The notes: generated by a model from the sequence alone, not told the origin. A stretch of DNA of 64,000 bases from Nematostella vectensis (GCF_932526225.1 NC_064045.1:11506442-11570441); one strand, 5' to 3'. Shown: positions 1 to 11,973, numbered from the stretch's first letter. Numbers and translations are program-made.

Positions 1-1269
1 TCGTCTTGGTAGAAGTCCTGGTTCAGCAACAAGTTTTGTTTTTGCCCCAAGCTCGTCAAAACGCCTCCATGCCGTTGCCCTCACTTCGACGTTTTCTAAG
101 CTCTTTCCAAAAACACGATCTTTGAATAATAGATTGCTCTCAAGATTTCGCGGATGCAAAATGCCCTGTTTTTGATCGTATCTCTTCGTCTGCGGCCGGC
201 ATCTAGACTTGAAATTATTGTTACTGAAGAGGGACTTTTTGTTGACTTTTTTTATGTGGCGTTTTGGGGTTTTGCGCGCAGGGCAGAATTTTCTCCAGTT
301 GCAATGACAAAAACGGAACAAATCCTTGCAATATCGCGAATGAAGAAACACAAAAATGAATGGATTGATGGCAGAATTAGAGTACATGAGAATGTTTGAG
401 AATACCAGCAGTGTTGAGAAATGAGGATTTGCCCCTCCATCCCCATAGTCATGCCAAATCCACATGATATGATTGGGCGCCATGCAGAGCGCGAACGCGA
501 CTACAAGTGCAATGAAGATCTTTACAATGCGCATATTTCGATGAGATCGTCTTTTCGCAAGCGGCTTCTTCCCATGACCGCTAGCCTCACCGATCGCTTT
601 ACGAACTCGTTGAATATCTTTATAAAGTTTTGCGCTGATCGCGACGTAGTTAGACCCGATTACGATCAGCGGGAATAAGTAGAGAACCACGAACACTGAA
701 AGGGTGAAAGCCTTCGGGTACATAGCGTCGGGCCAGCGTTCAATACACTGTGAGCTATTTGTATTGAGCGCCAGCACATCGATATATGGGCCGACAAGTG
801 AGATGCTAAAGACCCAGAGTAAGGCAATAATTAGTAGCACCCGCCGGCTTTTTATTCGAGGCTTAAAAGGGCGAATAATTGCCCGTCTTCGCTCAAGACT
901 CATGCAGAGTAATGTGTACACAGCGACGGAGATGAGCATCGTCTGCAACGGATAGACAATCTTACACAGGAACGAGCCAAAAGGCCATTTAGCGGACAAA
1001 ATCTCTACAAAATCGAAAGGTACACTGATGATACACGTGGCCAGATCTGTAGCTGCCAGGTTCATGATGAAATAATCTATGATTCGTAACCTCGACCTGT
1101 TGTACACAGCCAAACATATCACTGAGTTGCCGATCAGACCAAGCGCTATGATAACGGGGAAGCAGAGAAGCTGGATAACGTTGAGACTTGCCTCTGTTTC
1201 CTCAACCGCTGTGGTATTGGTATCGTTCCAAATAGGCGCGCTAGAGGGAGCTGTTTTATTCCAGTCCAT
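1..1269 (-). CDS. Class A (rhodopsin-like) GPCR, single exon, 3' end outside window
   Basis: An open reading frame starts with ATG at 1269 and runs off the left edge without a stop (423 codons visible). Seven hydrophobic segments are present with class A landmarks: GN in TM1 (N48), NLAATD in TM2 (D75), the WPFG loop before C102, which should pair with C175 of loop 2, W152 in TM4, P200 in TM5, CMAP in TM6 and NPFIF in TM7. Three N-glycosylation sequons (N4, N15, N18) lie in the short extracellular N-terminus. The DRY box reads ERR (126-128) and the NPxxY tyrosine is Phe. A long basic tail follows TM7. Overall layout resembles neuropeptide receptors, but the ligand cannot be told from sequence. 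The product should act at the plasma membrane through G proteins. No intron is needed in the visible part; a 5' non-coding exon is possible. Confidence 0.88.
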   Translation of the reverse strand, partial: MDWNKTAPSSAPIWNDTNTTAVEETEASLNVIQLLCFPVIIALGLIGNSVICLAVYNRSRLRIIDYFIMNLAATDLATCIISVPFDFVEILSAKWPFGSFLCKIVYPLQTMLISVAVYTLLCMSLERRRAIIRPFKPRIKSRRVLLIIALLWVFSISLVGPYIDVLALNTNSSQCIERWPDAMYPKAFTLSVFVVLYLFPLIVIGSNYVAISAKLYKDIQRVRKAIGEASGHGKKPLAKRRSHRNMRIVKIFIALVVAFALCMAPNHIMWIWHDYGDGGANPHFSTLLVFSNILMYSNSAINPFIFVFLHSRYCKDLFRFCHCNWRKFCPARKTPKRHIKKVNKKSLFSNNNFKSRCRPQTKRYDQKQGILHPRNLESNLLFKDRVFGKSLENVEVRATAWRRFDELGAKTKLVAEPGLLPRR

Positions 1270-2585
1270 CGCAACCCCCGACAATAAATCGCTATTATTC
1301 CCTCATTCGAAATCGATCTTCTGAAGTCAACTCGATCATCTTTGAAGTTCTTCCCCGACTCCTACCCAGATGGCAAATCTGTTTACGTTCAATAATATTT
1401 CATGAATACTTGTTAAACAATATCAATGATCCGCTACGAGTCGCTTTGGCTCCTTTGATTGCGCGCTACTTAAATACTGATTCGGAAGTTTTTTTTTCTT
1501 GCGGAACACCAATCATCACGCGGCTTTGACCGCACTTCTAATCCTACATAGCCTATTATACAAAACGCGCTGCATACGTAAACTTCTGACAGCTACCGGC
1601 AAAACATGATATATCTAAGAACTCTCAATATAGTTACATTATGCACATTTGTTATGAGTTGGTCATACATCTACTTCAGGAGCTATTTTAATGGCATAGC
1701 TACATCAGCTGAGAAAATGACGGCGGTAATTTTCCATGGAGAATAACAGGTTTTTGTGAAAAAATTCCTTTCTATTCCATATGATTAATATTCTGCGTGG
1801 TTTCGACACCTCTTTTGAGGGTACACAACCACGCATTTAATACTTCCACACACAAAGCTATCAACACCAAATATAAGCAGTGGGTTTTGGCAATTATAGG
1901 GAAGAATTGAGTGTTCAATGTTTTATGAAAACACCGGGTTTTACAAACCCTTAGCTCAAAGCGCCGACAAATAATCTTTATACTGTATAGCTTAGCATTT
2001 CTGTTTTTCTATTTTTCTCGAATGAAAACACCGCAGGAGAAACCACTTTGATTAAAAGAACTATAGCTCCGGTCTGAGTGATTATAATCAGGAAAACTAA
2101 AAGTTCATTATCTGTTGCTAAGAGCTATTATACCAAACATTTTTTCTATTTTTATTTGTTTACTGATACTACAGTTCTTGTCGAATAACTTGATTGCTTT
2201 TCTATGAAGTTAAACCACCCAGTGGATAACTTTGGGCTTACAATGTTAGAAAGAACCCCAAGGGGTGTTGCGCCCATGTGGTCTCAATCAATGTTCGCTA
2301 GAGCTATCGAAATATTTGCTGAGCTACTTGTACAGTCGACAGTTTGTCCTTGTACAAACAATGAAAGGGTCTCTTCGAGACAGACCTTTTGGCTTCCAAG
2401 CTGGTAAAGTAGACGAGTTAAATCTACAGTAGTTTATAGATTACCAGTTAAAGTCAGGAAACACTATAATAAGAAGTAAAATAAGATTTATGAGCAGCCT
2501 CCCTTAACTTGGAAAATACCCGAAGTTAAAAGCTCTACGCTATCATGACACCTTAACCCAGGGAAATGAGCCATAAGTGGTGTTG

Positions 2586-2790
2586 AATTTACCATCGCTT
2601 ATGCTAACGAAAATAGCAGTGCGCTACCTGAATATAGTATCGCTTATGCTAACGTAATAGAAATGAGCTGTCTGAATATACCATCGCTTATGCTAACGAA
2701 ATAGAAGCCAGCTATCTGAATTTACCATCGCTTATGCTAACGAAATAGAAGTAATATGCTATCTGAACCAAACCATCGCTTATGCTGACT
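2586..2790. repeat. Degenerate tandem repeat, about 49-bp unit, five copies
   Basis: The core ATCGCTTATGCTAACG recurs five times at roughly 45-55 bp spacing, with variable linkers containing GAAATAGAA and CTATCTGAA. The last copy is altered (GCTGAC). No coding frame is kept across copies. Confidence 0.85.
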
Positions 2791-3638
2791 ATTACAATAC
2801 CTTAACCTCAAAAAGACAAAATAAAGGATACCTCAGAAAAAGTGGCCTGTCATCAAAGGGGATTTACTTTTTGCTTTCATATTTTTTGTTCGTGACTATG
2901 CAAAAAAATTTTTTTCGAAAAAAAACACCGCAGTTTGAGGTGTATTCCGAATCCATAGACATATTTATCAACTTTATCTGAAAGATATGCCCGAAACTTT
3001 CGTATTCTATTTTCGGTATTGATACCTTAATACAGAGAAATTGAAATATATGCAAAAGGGGATTTTACTGCAAATACCAAAACACGTTTAATCTGATAGA
3101 ATTTTATTATGCCATTCACTTACACATTATGAAGTGTATTGAAATATATGCCAAATTTGAAGGAAATACCAAAAAAGTTTATCCTGGAAAAATTTTATTA
3201 TACCATTTTAATATTACAGTACCTCATATTTCTTTTGATTTTATTTCATTTTTATTTTCAGAACCCGGCCAATTTAGTATCTTGCATGTTTAAAGGGGAT
3301 ATGTTTTTTTAATGTGTGATCAAAATGAGTGTTTATCCAGGGAAGTGCTTAAGTAGCTTCAAAGACATGTTTTATACTCATTATTACGACAACATCATGA
3401 TCTCGGAGTGAGGAGATGAAACCATAGGTTGCTTTGAAAGTAGATGAAAATCTTATTCCGAACGCACCTCTATCGAAAATAGGGTTCAAACTGGCGGCAT
3501 TGTTTAATACCGCAATATCCTTACTCTACACGATGACCCAGTTATTTAAGATAAATGAGTATCAAAATCGTTAAATTGCTAACGAAGTAGATATTAATGA
3601 ACCCTGGCCAAAATTTTAATTATTTACCATGCAACTGA

Positions 3639-3782
3639 AGCCCAGTTTAGACGCCGTTCTTTTCATGTACCGTTCCAAATGCAAATAAATGCACATTAAC
3701 GAAGTCAATTGTTTCATTTTCATTTGCATTCATTTATATTTGGAACGACACGTAATTAGAACGGCGTCTACACTAGGCCTGA
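3639..3782. mobile_element. Foldback MITE, family A copy 1
   Basis: The left arm contains TTTAGACGCCGTTCT and the right arm its near-complement AGAACGGCGTCTACAC. The arms continue inward through TTCCAAATGCAAATAAATG and its complement. The short centre has GTTTCATTTTCATTTGCAT, shared with the foldback elements at 11180-11354 and 50960-51102. No protein is encoded, so it would be a non-autonomous DNA element. Confidence 0.75.
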
Positions 3783-4558
3783 GCTTCCATTCGTTCAGTG
3801 TGGAGAAGTCTTGATTTCGTCTTTAAGATTGGAGGAAATTAGTAAACATGACAATTATAAGTTATTCTCGTTTTTTACGGTTGTTGCATTGGCGAAATAG
3901 AAGCCTTATAGTGCTACTGTGTCACAAACACAAAGTTTAAAAAAGAAAGTTAACCAATCAGCATGCGAGAACCACAGTTGATTGACACCAAGAACATAAC
4001 TAGGTGGATTCCGCTGAAGTCTGATGTGCAGCTCCTGTCAATCAGATAGTAAGCTCGCATTCTCATTGGTTCATTTGGTGACCATCATCAGGTTACCACG
4101 GTAGCGCACGTCGCATTGTAATATTTACGATAGCGGACTCCACGCGCTCAATAAGAAATCTAGAGTGTGCAAAGTTGTCCTTCCATCGAAGTTGTAAGGT
4201 TCCTATTAGTACATCTAGATCTATCTAAGGATAAGGTATAACGCAAAATACAATATCGCAACCATTAAGTATTTTATGTAGTATTCGCAATGTATTGGCA
4301 ATGCCTCGTTAAGTGATTACCAGATTTCTTGGTGGAATCACTTAGCGCTTCTAGCATAGTGTTAAGTATTGCTTCCTGTGCGTAAATTCGTACGTGACAC
4401 AAACACGCAAAAGGAGTACTCCACTTTTTTGATTAGATGTCACGAGTTTTAGTTAGGCCACGCCTTTTCACAGTCGTAATAACATTACCAAAAATACCCT
4501 CCTGTTTGTTTATTATTAGTTTTGTTTTCAGACTTTTTCGAGTTTGGTCCTAATATTA

Positions 4559-4616
4559 GTCTGCTAAGCAGCCGCTCTAAGGTGTGCATGACACTAAAAG
4601 CGGTTGCTTAGTAGAC
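4559..4616. repeat. Short inverted repeat (hairpin)
   Basis: GTCTGCTAAGCAGCCGCT at the left is matched by AGCGGTTGCTTAGTAGAC at the right with a few mismatches, leaving a loop of about 22 bp. It may be a tiny foldback element; no second copy was seen. Confidence 0.6.
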
Positions 4617-4701
4617 TGCCAACGTGGCGACCAGGTGGCCTGTGTATCACGCGATATTTTTCAAACGTCAGAGAAAGGCCTGGAGCGGGTTATGCTATTG
4701 A

Positions 4702-4728
4702 CTGTGACGTCACATGAAGACGTCACAG
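4702..4728. promoter_or_regulatory. Paired CRE-like sites in a 27-bp palindrome
   Basis: CTGTGACGTC and GACGTCACAG flank a 7-bp spacer. The left half contains a full TGACGTCA octamer, the consensus of CREB/ATF proteins. No gene start was found nearby, so the regulatory role is only suggested by the motif. Confidence 0.3.
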
Positions 4729-5368
4729 ACATGAAAAAGTCTAGGAAACTAGCCTGGAGGACCATCTTCATTTTTTCTATTTGCCCATCGGCTGAAATAA
4801 TAATACCTTGTGGCTGTTTTTAATTAAAATTGTTAAAAACATTCGTGCTCGTGTTCGTGTTCAAATCATTATCGTGCGTGCCATTTGCGCTTTTAATTTT
4901 ATTTTCGGAAACTTCATACGTTCGTCAATTCGGTGGCGTGTACCCGAAGGTCCAACAAATTCATGTCAAAGGGACACGGAAATAGTGAAATGCTAAGCTA
5001 TATTTCCAGCCGTAGAAGTAAGTGAATTAATACCAAAAAAATAAGGTACAGCTTACAGTAAAAAAAATAAAAATGTTGGTACCGTGCCCGCGAAAAATAA
5101 AATACGCCCCACGCGAATAGATGCTCTAAGAAGCAACAAGAATGCTAATTTTTTTTACAACGCCCCCTATGTAAAATAAACAAGGTTCATCTTAAAAAAA
5201 AAAAACATTCACGCTTGAAGACTAGAACCCGGACTGAATCAATACTATTTGTCTGAAAGCATCTAGTTTTTTTTTTCTTTCGTTGAAATTATCCGGTGGA
5301 AATGCTTTGAGCGACTCTGGAATCTTTAAACGGCGCCTTTATTGATCATAACGTCGTGTCTAAAGTAT

Positions 5369-5690
5369 CAGGCCCGTAACCAGGGGGAGGGGGGGGGGGA
5401 GCCGGACCCCCCCACCCGGCTTGAAAGTCCGCTCAGAGCAAACAAAAAAAAAACGTTTGGCTGGAGATATACCGTGCATATCAATATGTCTTTAAAATAA
5501 CTATAAAAATCTTTTTATAATAATTATCTTTATTATTATCGCTATATGTTAAAAAGTACCCTATTAAAAATATTTTAAATACAAGATTGATTGCCTAATG
5601 TTATATGGCGAGGAGAGGGGTATACCGGAAATTTGGTCCTCTGAAATGGAAAAACGAACCACCCCGCTCAAAGTCCTGGCAACGGGCCTG
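5369..5690. mobile_element. TIR element of the CAGGCCCGTACCC family
   Basis: The element begins CAGGCCCGTAACCAGG followed by a G-run and ends CCTGGCAACGGGCCTG. The interior is AT-rich and non-coding. The same terminal sequence bounds elements at 10209-10948 and 60828-61203. Confidence 0.7.
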
Positions 5691-6020
5691 AGTGTGCTAT
5701 GTGGTGTACGTGAGTGGTGCTGAGAAGGTGCTTGAAGAAAGCTCTGTCCTCTGCGCTATTATTATCTTTCCAATTCATACAACTTACAAAGCCCCTGCGG
5801 TGATGAAACCTTGAAGATGACAGTGAACTTGCAGATATTCTAAATACGGAACTGATTAAGTGATAATATATGAATCTATGATTAATTGAGTATGGAATTG
5901 ACCGCGTTCCTCAATTTTTGGCTAGACTTTTTTTTTAATACAGTCCTGAGGGTAGCCGCTTAGAGGTACCACTGTGTCTAAATTTTGGAAACATGCCCGC
6001 GACACCCCTACAACTAGAGT

Positions 6021-6135
6021 CGTAGAGTGTAAATCAGCCTACAACTCCGCTCCGAAGCCCGCAAAGATGTCGTAGAGTGTAAATCAGCCTTCAACTCCGC
6101 TACGATGCCCGCAAAGATGTCGTAGTGTATAATTC
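6021..6135. repeat. 50-bp tandem repeat, about 2.3 copies
   Basis: Copies begin CGTAGAGTGTAAATCAGCCT at 6021 and 6071, with a partial third at 6121. Two copies differ by about three bases. It sits just downstream of the LENG9-like stop codon and may lie in its 3' UTR. Confidence 0.85.
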
Positions 6136-6228
6136 AGGGCTAAGACATAGGCAGGTCGCATACAATTAAATCGTGCTGTGTAAATCGGCCTTTAGAGCCA
6201 ATCTTGTGTTACACATTTGTTTGAGAGT

Positions 6229-9194
6229 CTAAAGTCCTAGCAATGATCTAAGACTAACATCTGGGGTATCTTGAATGGAAGGGTTTTTGAACCATGGATC
6301 AATGCGCACCGCGTCAGAATCCTCGTCCCAATCTCCTCTCATTTTAGCAAGTTCAGAGGCATTCCTACCAGAAACCTCTCCGCATCGTTGAACGCTTTCG
6401 TGATCAGGGCACGTGATTTCTAGCACGTGACAAGCAAGTCCGAACGCGCGCGCCAACTTCCGGTACAGTGAGTATTGGTAAACATGTGGGTGACAGTCGT
6501 CTAAAGCGACGTACTGCGCATGCCCAGTGATAGCCTCAAGGAAACGTGTTCTGCAGAACGCTTCAGCGATATTCAAATCTGACTTATCTACTTTATTGTT
6601 CCCGGCTCTGTGAAACAGCTGCTTTGGGCTGCACACTACCAGACCGTTGGGCTCCCTCGCCTCGATGCAGTGATCCAATAGAAAGCTCTTCCCACATCCG
6701 GGAATACCGCGCATGATGATGACAGCGCGGGAACTTGAGCCTGCGATTTCTGATAACAGCTCAAGCGCTCGCTCCGCATTGGCGCCATCTCTTTCGTCTA
6801 GGTAACGCAATAACGTCTCTGTTCTATGATCAGTGATTTTGTTCTCGTTGGCTAGCCTTTCAAGGTAACTTTGTATTTTGTTGGATAGTTTGGGTAATAT
6901 ATTAAAAATTTTGTTTTCCAGTGAATAAACGCGTTTATGAGTTCCATTTTCCTTTTCAACCCTTGAAAATAACCCTAATGAATCTATGCATTGGCTGCCG
7001 AACAGGGTATCCCGGTAAGTCTTCGCGAAATAGGAAAACAATTCACTGCATTTCTCATGCGAAGTCATTATCTTCGAGGCTCGACAAACAGTCAAATGAG
7101 GCTGAAATTCATCCCTATTGGCTTCAACCTGCACCCCTGCTTTAAGAAACTCCAGCCTTAACATCTTGACCAGCTGCCTCAGCTCCTTTGAGTTTTCAAC
7201 ACCGATGTAAAGGATACGGTCCCTGAATGATCCGACCGCTTTAAACTTGAGGTTGTAAGAAGATGGAGTTATGCTCGTCAGGGCGTGTCGAAGGCCCTTG
7301 AGGACCTCTGTGGCTAGAGCGACTTGTTGGGGGGAGGGGAGGGTCAGCATTAGTAGTGTCAGGTGAAGGTGTTGGGGCTGAGTCATACTAAGAAGAGGGT
7401 CCTGTTTCACAACTTCACACTGGAACTAAAATAGGAAAAAAAAGTAAAGTAGGATCTAAAGACGTTTATGAAATGTGCTTGAAAAAATGCCCATTAAAGA
7501 GAAAACTTTCTATCTTAAACGGATATTGTGCAAGTCTGAATTTCTTTGCAGTACTAGTTTTTTTTATAATAGCGTTGCACCCACCAGATTTAAACATGAG
7601 AAAGAAAGTGTTGTTTGAATGTTACTTTACAAACCATAATATTTAAAGTCTATATCAGATTTTGAAATGTCCTTTACACTATCCTTAAAGTGTCCTAAAA
7701 AATTGACCAATCAGAATGCAGATCATATTACGCCTGCCAGGAAAATACTCACCTCCTGGATGTGGTTCACTATTTCTGGATCACAGACTTTAACAGCAAG
7801 AAAATAATTTGGTCCACTGGTTTTCCCTGTCTTTGAATTTCTCACTTGTGACTCAGCTTCATCATTTCTTTCTAATTCTTCAAGGAGAAACATCTCACTC
7901 TTTTCCTCAGACTGATTCCCATTAACACCATTATCAGCACTAGGGTCCTCTTTTAAAACATCCAAAATAGTAGTCCCACTGCCAGTTGAACCAAACACAT
8001 CATCAATCCTCTCCCTCTTGTCCCAAACGATATTTCCTCTATACTTGAAGTACTGAATCCTATGCTTAGGTATGGCTAAAACATTGTAGTCTACAGATGC
8101 CAGATCCTCCCAACTGAACTCTGTAAATGGCCGCTCCATGACACCTATAAATCTATCCAAGTATCCGACACAAAAATCATCTTTATTGAGCTGCTTATCC
8201 CACAGGATCCTTGAGATGACATCTGTTGCTGTTTTCATAGGAGCTTTCTTACTCCCCTTGGACTCATGTTTAACATCTTTAGCTTCTTCCTTGTGTTTTT
8301 CAGGCTTAATTTCCACAACAACAGCAGTTGTGGTGCTAGGTTGTGTGGAGCCTGTTATGTGCTTATTAAAACACTGTTCACCGTACCTGCATTGTCCCAG
8401 TAGAAAAAATTTACAAGCTGCTTGCTCTTCCATTTTATTATCTGGATTTTCTTTGTTCTTAGAAAATTCTAACCTGTGGTTGTATGCCCATTGCTTTGCT
8501 TCTTCAATCAAGTTGTGTATCATCACTTCCCCTTTCAGACTCACAGCACGTTTTGTAAGAACTTCTTCAAGTTCTATGATATTTTTGCCATTCTGTCGCA
8601 CTGTTATAGTTGGTGGATTGTCAGGGTAACTATCTGTTGATATAAGCACAAAATCAGGGTTCAAAGAATGACCAGGGAAGAATGGGCAGTCCAAGAATTG
8701 GAACAAAGATGATTAATAAACCAATCGCATTATTTAACACATTTCCATGAATTCAGTAAAAGTAAATGAAGAGATCCAAGTTTTTTTTTTGCTAGCAGAA
8801 CTGCTAATTTCCATTCAATTTCCATTTAGTAGAAGTATGAAGAGATGCAAGGTATATTTTTGTTAGCAGAACTGACAATTTCCATTCACCGTGTGCACAG
8901 TCAATGTATGAGTTTTTATCCCCCCCCCCCAAAAAAAAAAACCTATACCTTTATTATGAGAGAGTAATCGAGTATTATAAAGTGTCTAGAAATTAAGCAC
9001 TAAATAAACTATCGATCACAAACTTTCTTACCATGTATGTTAAACTCAACCACCCCGTGGATGTTCTCGAGGTTAATTTGATAGATTACACTCGAATCAG
9101 CTACTGCCAACAGGAGAAAATCACCCTCATAGATGGCCAACAATACATCCAACTCTTGCGATTTCTCGACATCATTAGCGCAATAACCCGCCAT
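6229..9194 (-). CDS. LENG9: LENG9-like protein: RWD, CCCH zinc finger, MJ1316, 2H phosphoesterase and P-loop kinase
   Basis: Three exons: 9194-9032, 8633-7753 and 7425-6229, totalling 2241 nt (746 codons plus stop). Splice sites are GT-AG and phases agree. The first junction rebuilds the RWD core with SYPDNPPTI. Domains in order: RWD (about 10-105); a C-x7-C-x5-C-x3-H zinc finger (C128, C136, C142, H146); an MJ1316 domain (about 190-270, ending in VWDKRERIDDVFG), proposed in the family to bind RNA cyclic-phosphate ends; a 2H phosphoesterase of the AKAP7/LigT type with both HxT motifs (H369/T371 and H458/T460); and a kinase-like P-loop domain with Walker A GIPGCGKS (588-595) and an acidic pair DD at 657-658. 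Vertebrate LENG9 has the CCCH, MJ1316 and 2H parts; the RWD and C-terminal kinase extend this. Role in RNA-end processing or repair is inferred from the domains. The exon 3 acceptor could lie 6 nt further in, without a frame change. Confidence 0.92.
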
Positions 9195-10208
9195 ATTGAC
9201 CTCGTTGAAAATGTCTGCCGCAAATGTTTACAAAAAGTTTAGGTCGATAAAGCGATCTGAATGAAGCACAAAGCTAGGCATATTTATCCTGGGGTTTTGT
9301 GGTGCAATTAATCATCATGTTAGTCAGGCGTTACTTGCGTTGCCAAGTGGTGCAATCACACAGACATCCCGTCAAGTTACGTTGAATCTAAAAATAGCGT
9401 TGTATGATCAGTGCTGAATAACGTATGCGCATGCGCCTGCTCTGGCGAAGACAAGTACAATCGTAGTGTTGAATCGTTCGAGAAAAGGTACGAAAGGCTG
9501 GCTTCAGTCGCTGATTTGACTAACTGTACAGCATTAAAACCATACTGTACAATAGATGACATATTTGTGTGATAATGAGGGAGTCATAAAGAAAATTATA
9601 GCCTTAGGTTTGGTCTAGTTTTCTTAGAATTCGCCAAAATGTGACAGTTCGCCGGTAAAAAGCCGCCATTTCAAAACAAAAAGGCTGGTTTAACCGCGCG
9701 GTACTGGAACTAGTCTTGCGTTTTGCTGGCGCACTGTATAGGAAGCGTTAAATTGTGCAGAGTCGACAGACTTAATTTTCTTTTTCTTCCTATTCTTCTT
9801 TTTCATCTTCTAACAAACGATAATATAGAAAATCTGGCAAAGACCTGGAAGCACTCGCCATTGATTGCTTTGTATGAGCGCATAATATTATGGGCTTTCT
9901 GTGGTATAATACTTACACAGGGCCCCCAAGAGCCAGAGAGTGGGTTACAAACGCTGCAGGTATCAAGTAGACAGTACTGACTGTAATATGCACTTACGTA
10001 TCAGACTAAAAAACGCGTACATTACAGACCTTGAAATAGATAGTTTAGACACAAATTAAATGTGATAAGCAGTTCGCACTGTACGGATCAGACGGAAAGC
10101 GAGCCTAATACAGACACTTTTGGATAAAAGTGCAATTAGACGTCTAAAACAGGTGTGATAAACAGTGCGCATATTTATAAACCTCGCACACTGGGCGCGG
10201 TATATGCG

Positions 10209-10948
10209 CAGGCCCGTACCCAGGACTTTTCTTGGGAGGGGGGGTGCGACATACGAAAAAGTAGACCTTATTTTCCGGGGGGGAGGGGAGGGGGGATGGA
10301 GGGGTTGAGTTTTCCGACTAAAATCTTACGATCCCCGAATGAAAAAAAACAGGGATTTTTAATGCCATACGGGAATTTCTTTTAGGATTTTGCTACAAAG
10401 TTTGACATTGATTTATGATATACCAGAGTGATCTAGAATGCGTTTTTTTGTTTATCTAATTCGCCTATGCTTTAAAGTTTTTACAAAAACGTAGGAAGAA
10501 ACCACCGGACAGCCTCTATCTGGTGGTGTGCGTCGGACCTTGTGGTCTGCGTCGACAGTTGATTAATTAATAAAACCTTTAAAAGAAACTGTTTAGCTAC
10601 TTAGTAATCCACACCACCCTATCTACCATCTTCCATAAGTCACTCCTTACTCAATTACTATTTTTACCTTTTGTTAGTTAATCATCAATGAACTTTGTAC
10701 ATATACTAGCTGTAACATGCCATTGTAACTCATTTATAACCTGAAGAAGGCAGGTATTGGCCTGCCGAAATATCGTTCTAAAAAACATAAATCTGCGTTA
10801 TTGTCGACTTTTTCTTTTAAAGGTTTTTTTTAAAGTTTTTTCTACAAATAGCACGTCTATTGCGGACCGGAAATGGATTTTCTGCCGTTGTGTGTGTGTG
10901 TGGGGGGGGGGGGGGGGGGGGGGTGCACCCTTCCTGGGTACGGGCCTC
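10209..10948. mobile_element. Composite TIR element of the CAGGCCCGTACCC family
   Basis: The left end is CAGGCCCGTACCCAGG and the right end is CCTGGGTACGGGCCTC. G-runs lie inside each end, as in sister copies. The interior (about 10480-10830) looks like a second insertion: it carries CCTGAAGAAGGCAGG, a hairpin, and CCTGCCGAAATATCG, a layout seen in 3' tails of some retroelements. A sequence of the same layout lies near 44,960 on the other strand. Confidence 0.6.
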
Positions 10949-11179
10949 TACGCGGAATTCAATTTGCGCACTAGACTCCGTGAAAATACAACGCAACATT
11001 CTCAAGACAGACAACACTGCCGACGCTTATTTATTTAAAACACCCACAAGCTACAAAGGCATATTTAAGTATCGGTACGATGCACGAGTATATCCCGATC
11101 TTCTCTATAAAAATACATCTCTGTTATAAAAACATAGTAAATTGATGATACTGCTCCGTTAAGGCTGTTGAAATTGGAA

Positions 11180-11354
11180 ACTTAACATAACTCTAAATCT
11201 TTACATATGTTCCACTGAGGCTAAGTTCAATATTTAATGCAAATGCATGCAAATGAATCAAGTCGATTATTTCATCTTCATTTGCAAGCATTTGCATTGA
11301 ATATTGAACTTAGCCTCAGTGGAACATATGTAAAGATTAAGAGTTATGTTAAGC
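11180..11354. mobile_element. Foldback MITE, family A copy 2
   Basis: Almost perfect arms of about 80 bp: CTTAACATAACTCTAAATCT on the left is complemented near 11,353, and TTCCACTGAGGCTAAGTTCA is complemented near 11,315. The centre contains TTTCATCTTCATTTGCA, linking it to the elements at 3639 and 50960. Few arm mismatches suggest recent mobility or gene conversion. Confidence 0.8.
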
Positions 11355-11973
11355 TATTAAAGCTTAATAGCTTGTAAAGCTATTATGTAGCATATAACTT
11401 ATTATTGTATTTGTGAATTTTTGAAAGTCTGTCTTATGATGAGGCCTACAAATAAATAGCTAAACTTTACCTTAGAACTATAAATACGCATATACGAAAT
11501 GGCTTAGTAAATCACAAATGGCTAAGTTCATTAGTAATACCTCATCAATTGGGATAAGTTAAAAGCTAGTATGGGCGTACCAGCGATGTATTTAGCAGTT
11601 ATCTACATAGAGTTAGCTGATGGTCCCTTAAAACAAAATATAATTGAACAATTGTTGCACAGTAGATTCGTAGCTATAAGTTAAAACCGTCCAGACAATA
11701 GCACAATGACAACTAAGTAAGGAACTACATGTTGTGTGACAATGTTGCCCGCAACATATGCCGATGGTGCATACATAAGATTAAATACTGGATGTTGCAC
11801 TCAACACGTCACATTCACATGCAGCATATAATAGGATCAAATATAAATATTTCATACAACATTAGACATGCCTATGGTACAGGCATAAGATAACATATTG
11901 AATGTTGCAAGCAACAAGGCATATGTCCATGGTGTATGCAGTATATGAATGAAACACACTGGAGGTAGGTTCG

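Larger units (their letters stand above)
1270..6228. other. Intergenic region, repeat-rich, no gene recognised
   Basis: AT-rich DNA between the GPCR start and the LENG9-like stop. Open frames here are short and show no recognisable domain. It holds a 49-bp tandem repeat (2586-2790), a foldback element (3639-3782), a 58-bp hairpin (4559-4616), a CRE-like palindrome (4702-4728), a TIR element (5369-5690) and a 50-bp tandem repeat (6021-6135), listed separately. Confidence 0.6.

Noticed and set aside
2204..2407. Plus-strand 67-codon frame
   Set aside because: No domain, no splice partners, and no similarity recognised; probably chance.
2580..2800. CRISPR-like array
   Set aside because: The repeats are imperfect, spacers are themselves similar, and the sequence is animal nuclear DNA. 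It is an ordinary degenerate satellite.
10741..10775. Hammerhead ribozyme
   Set aside because: The core has an additional A after CTGAAGA, and no convincing stem I or cleavage site was found. Kept only as a low-interest finding.
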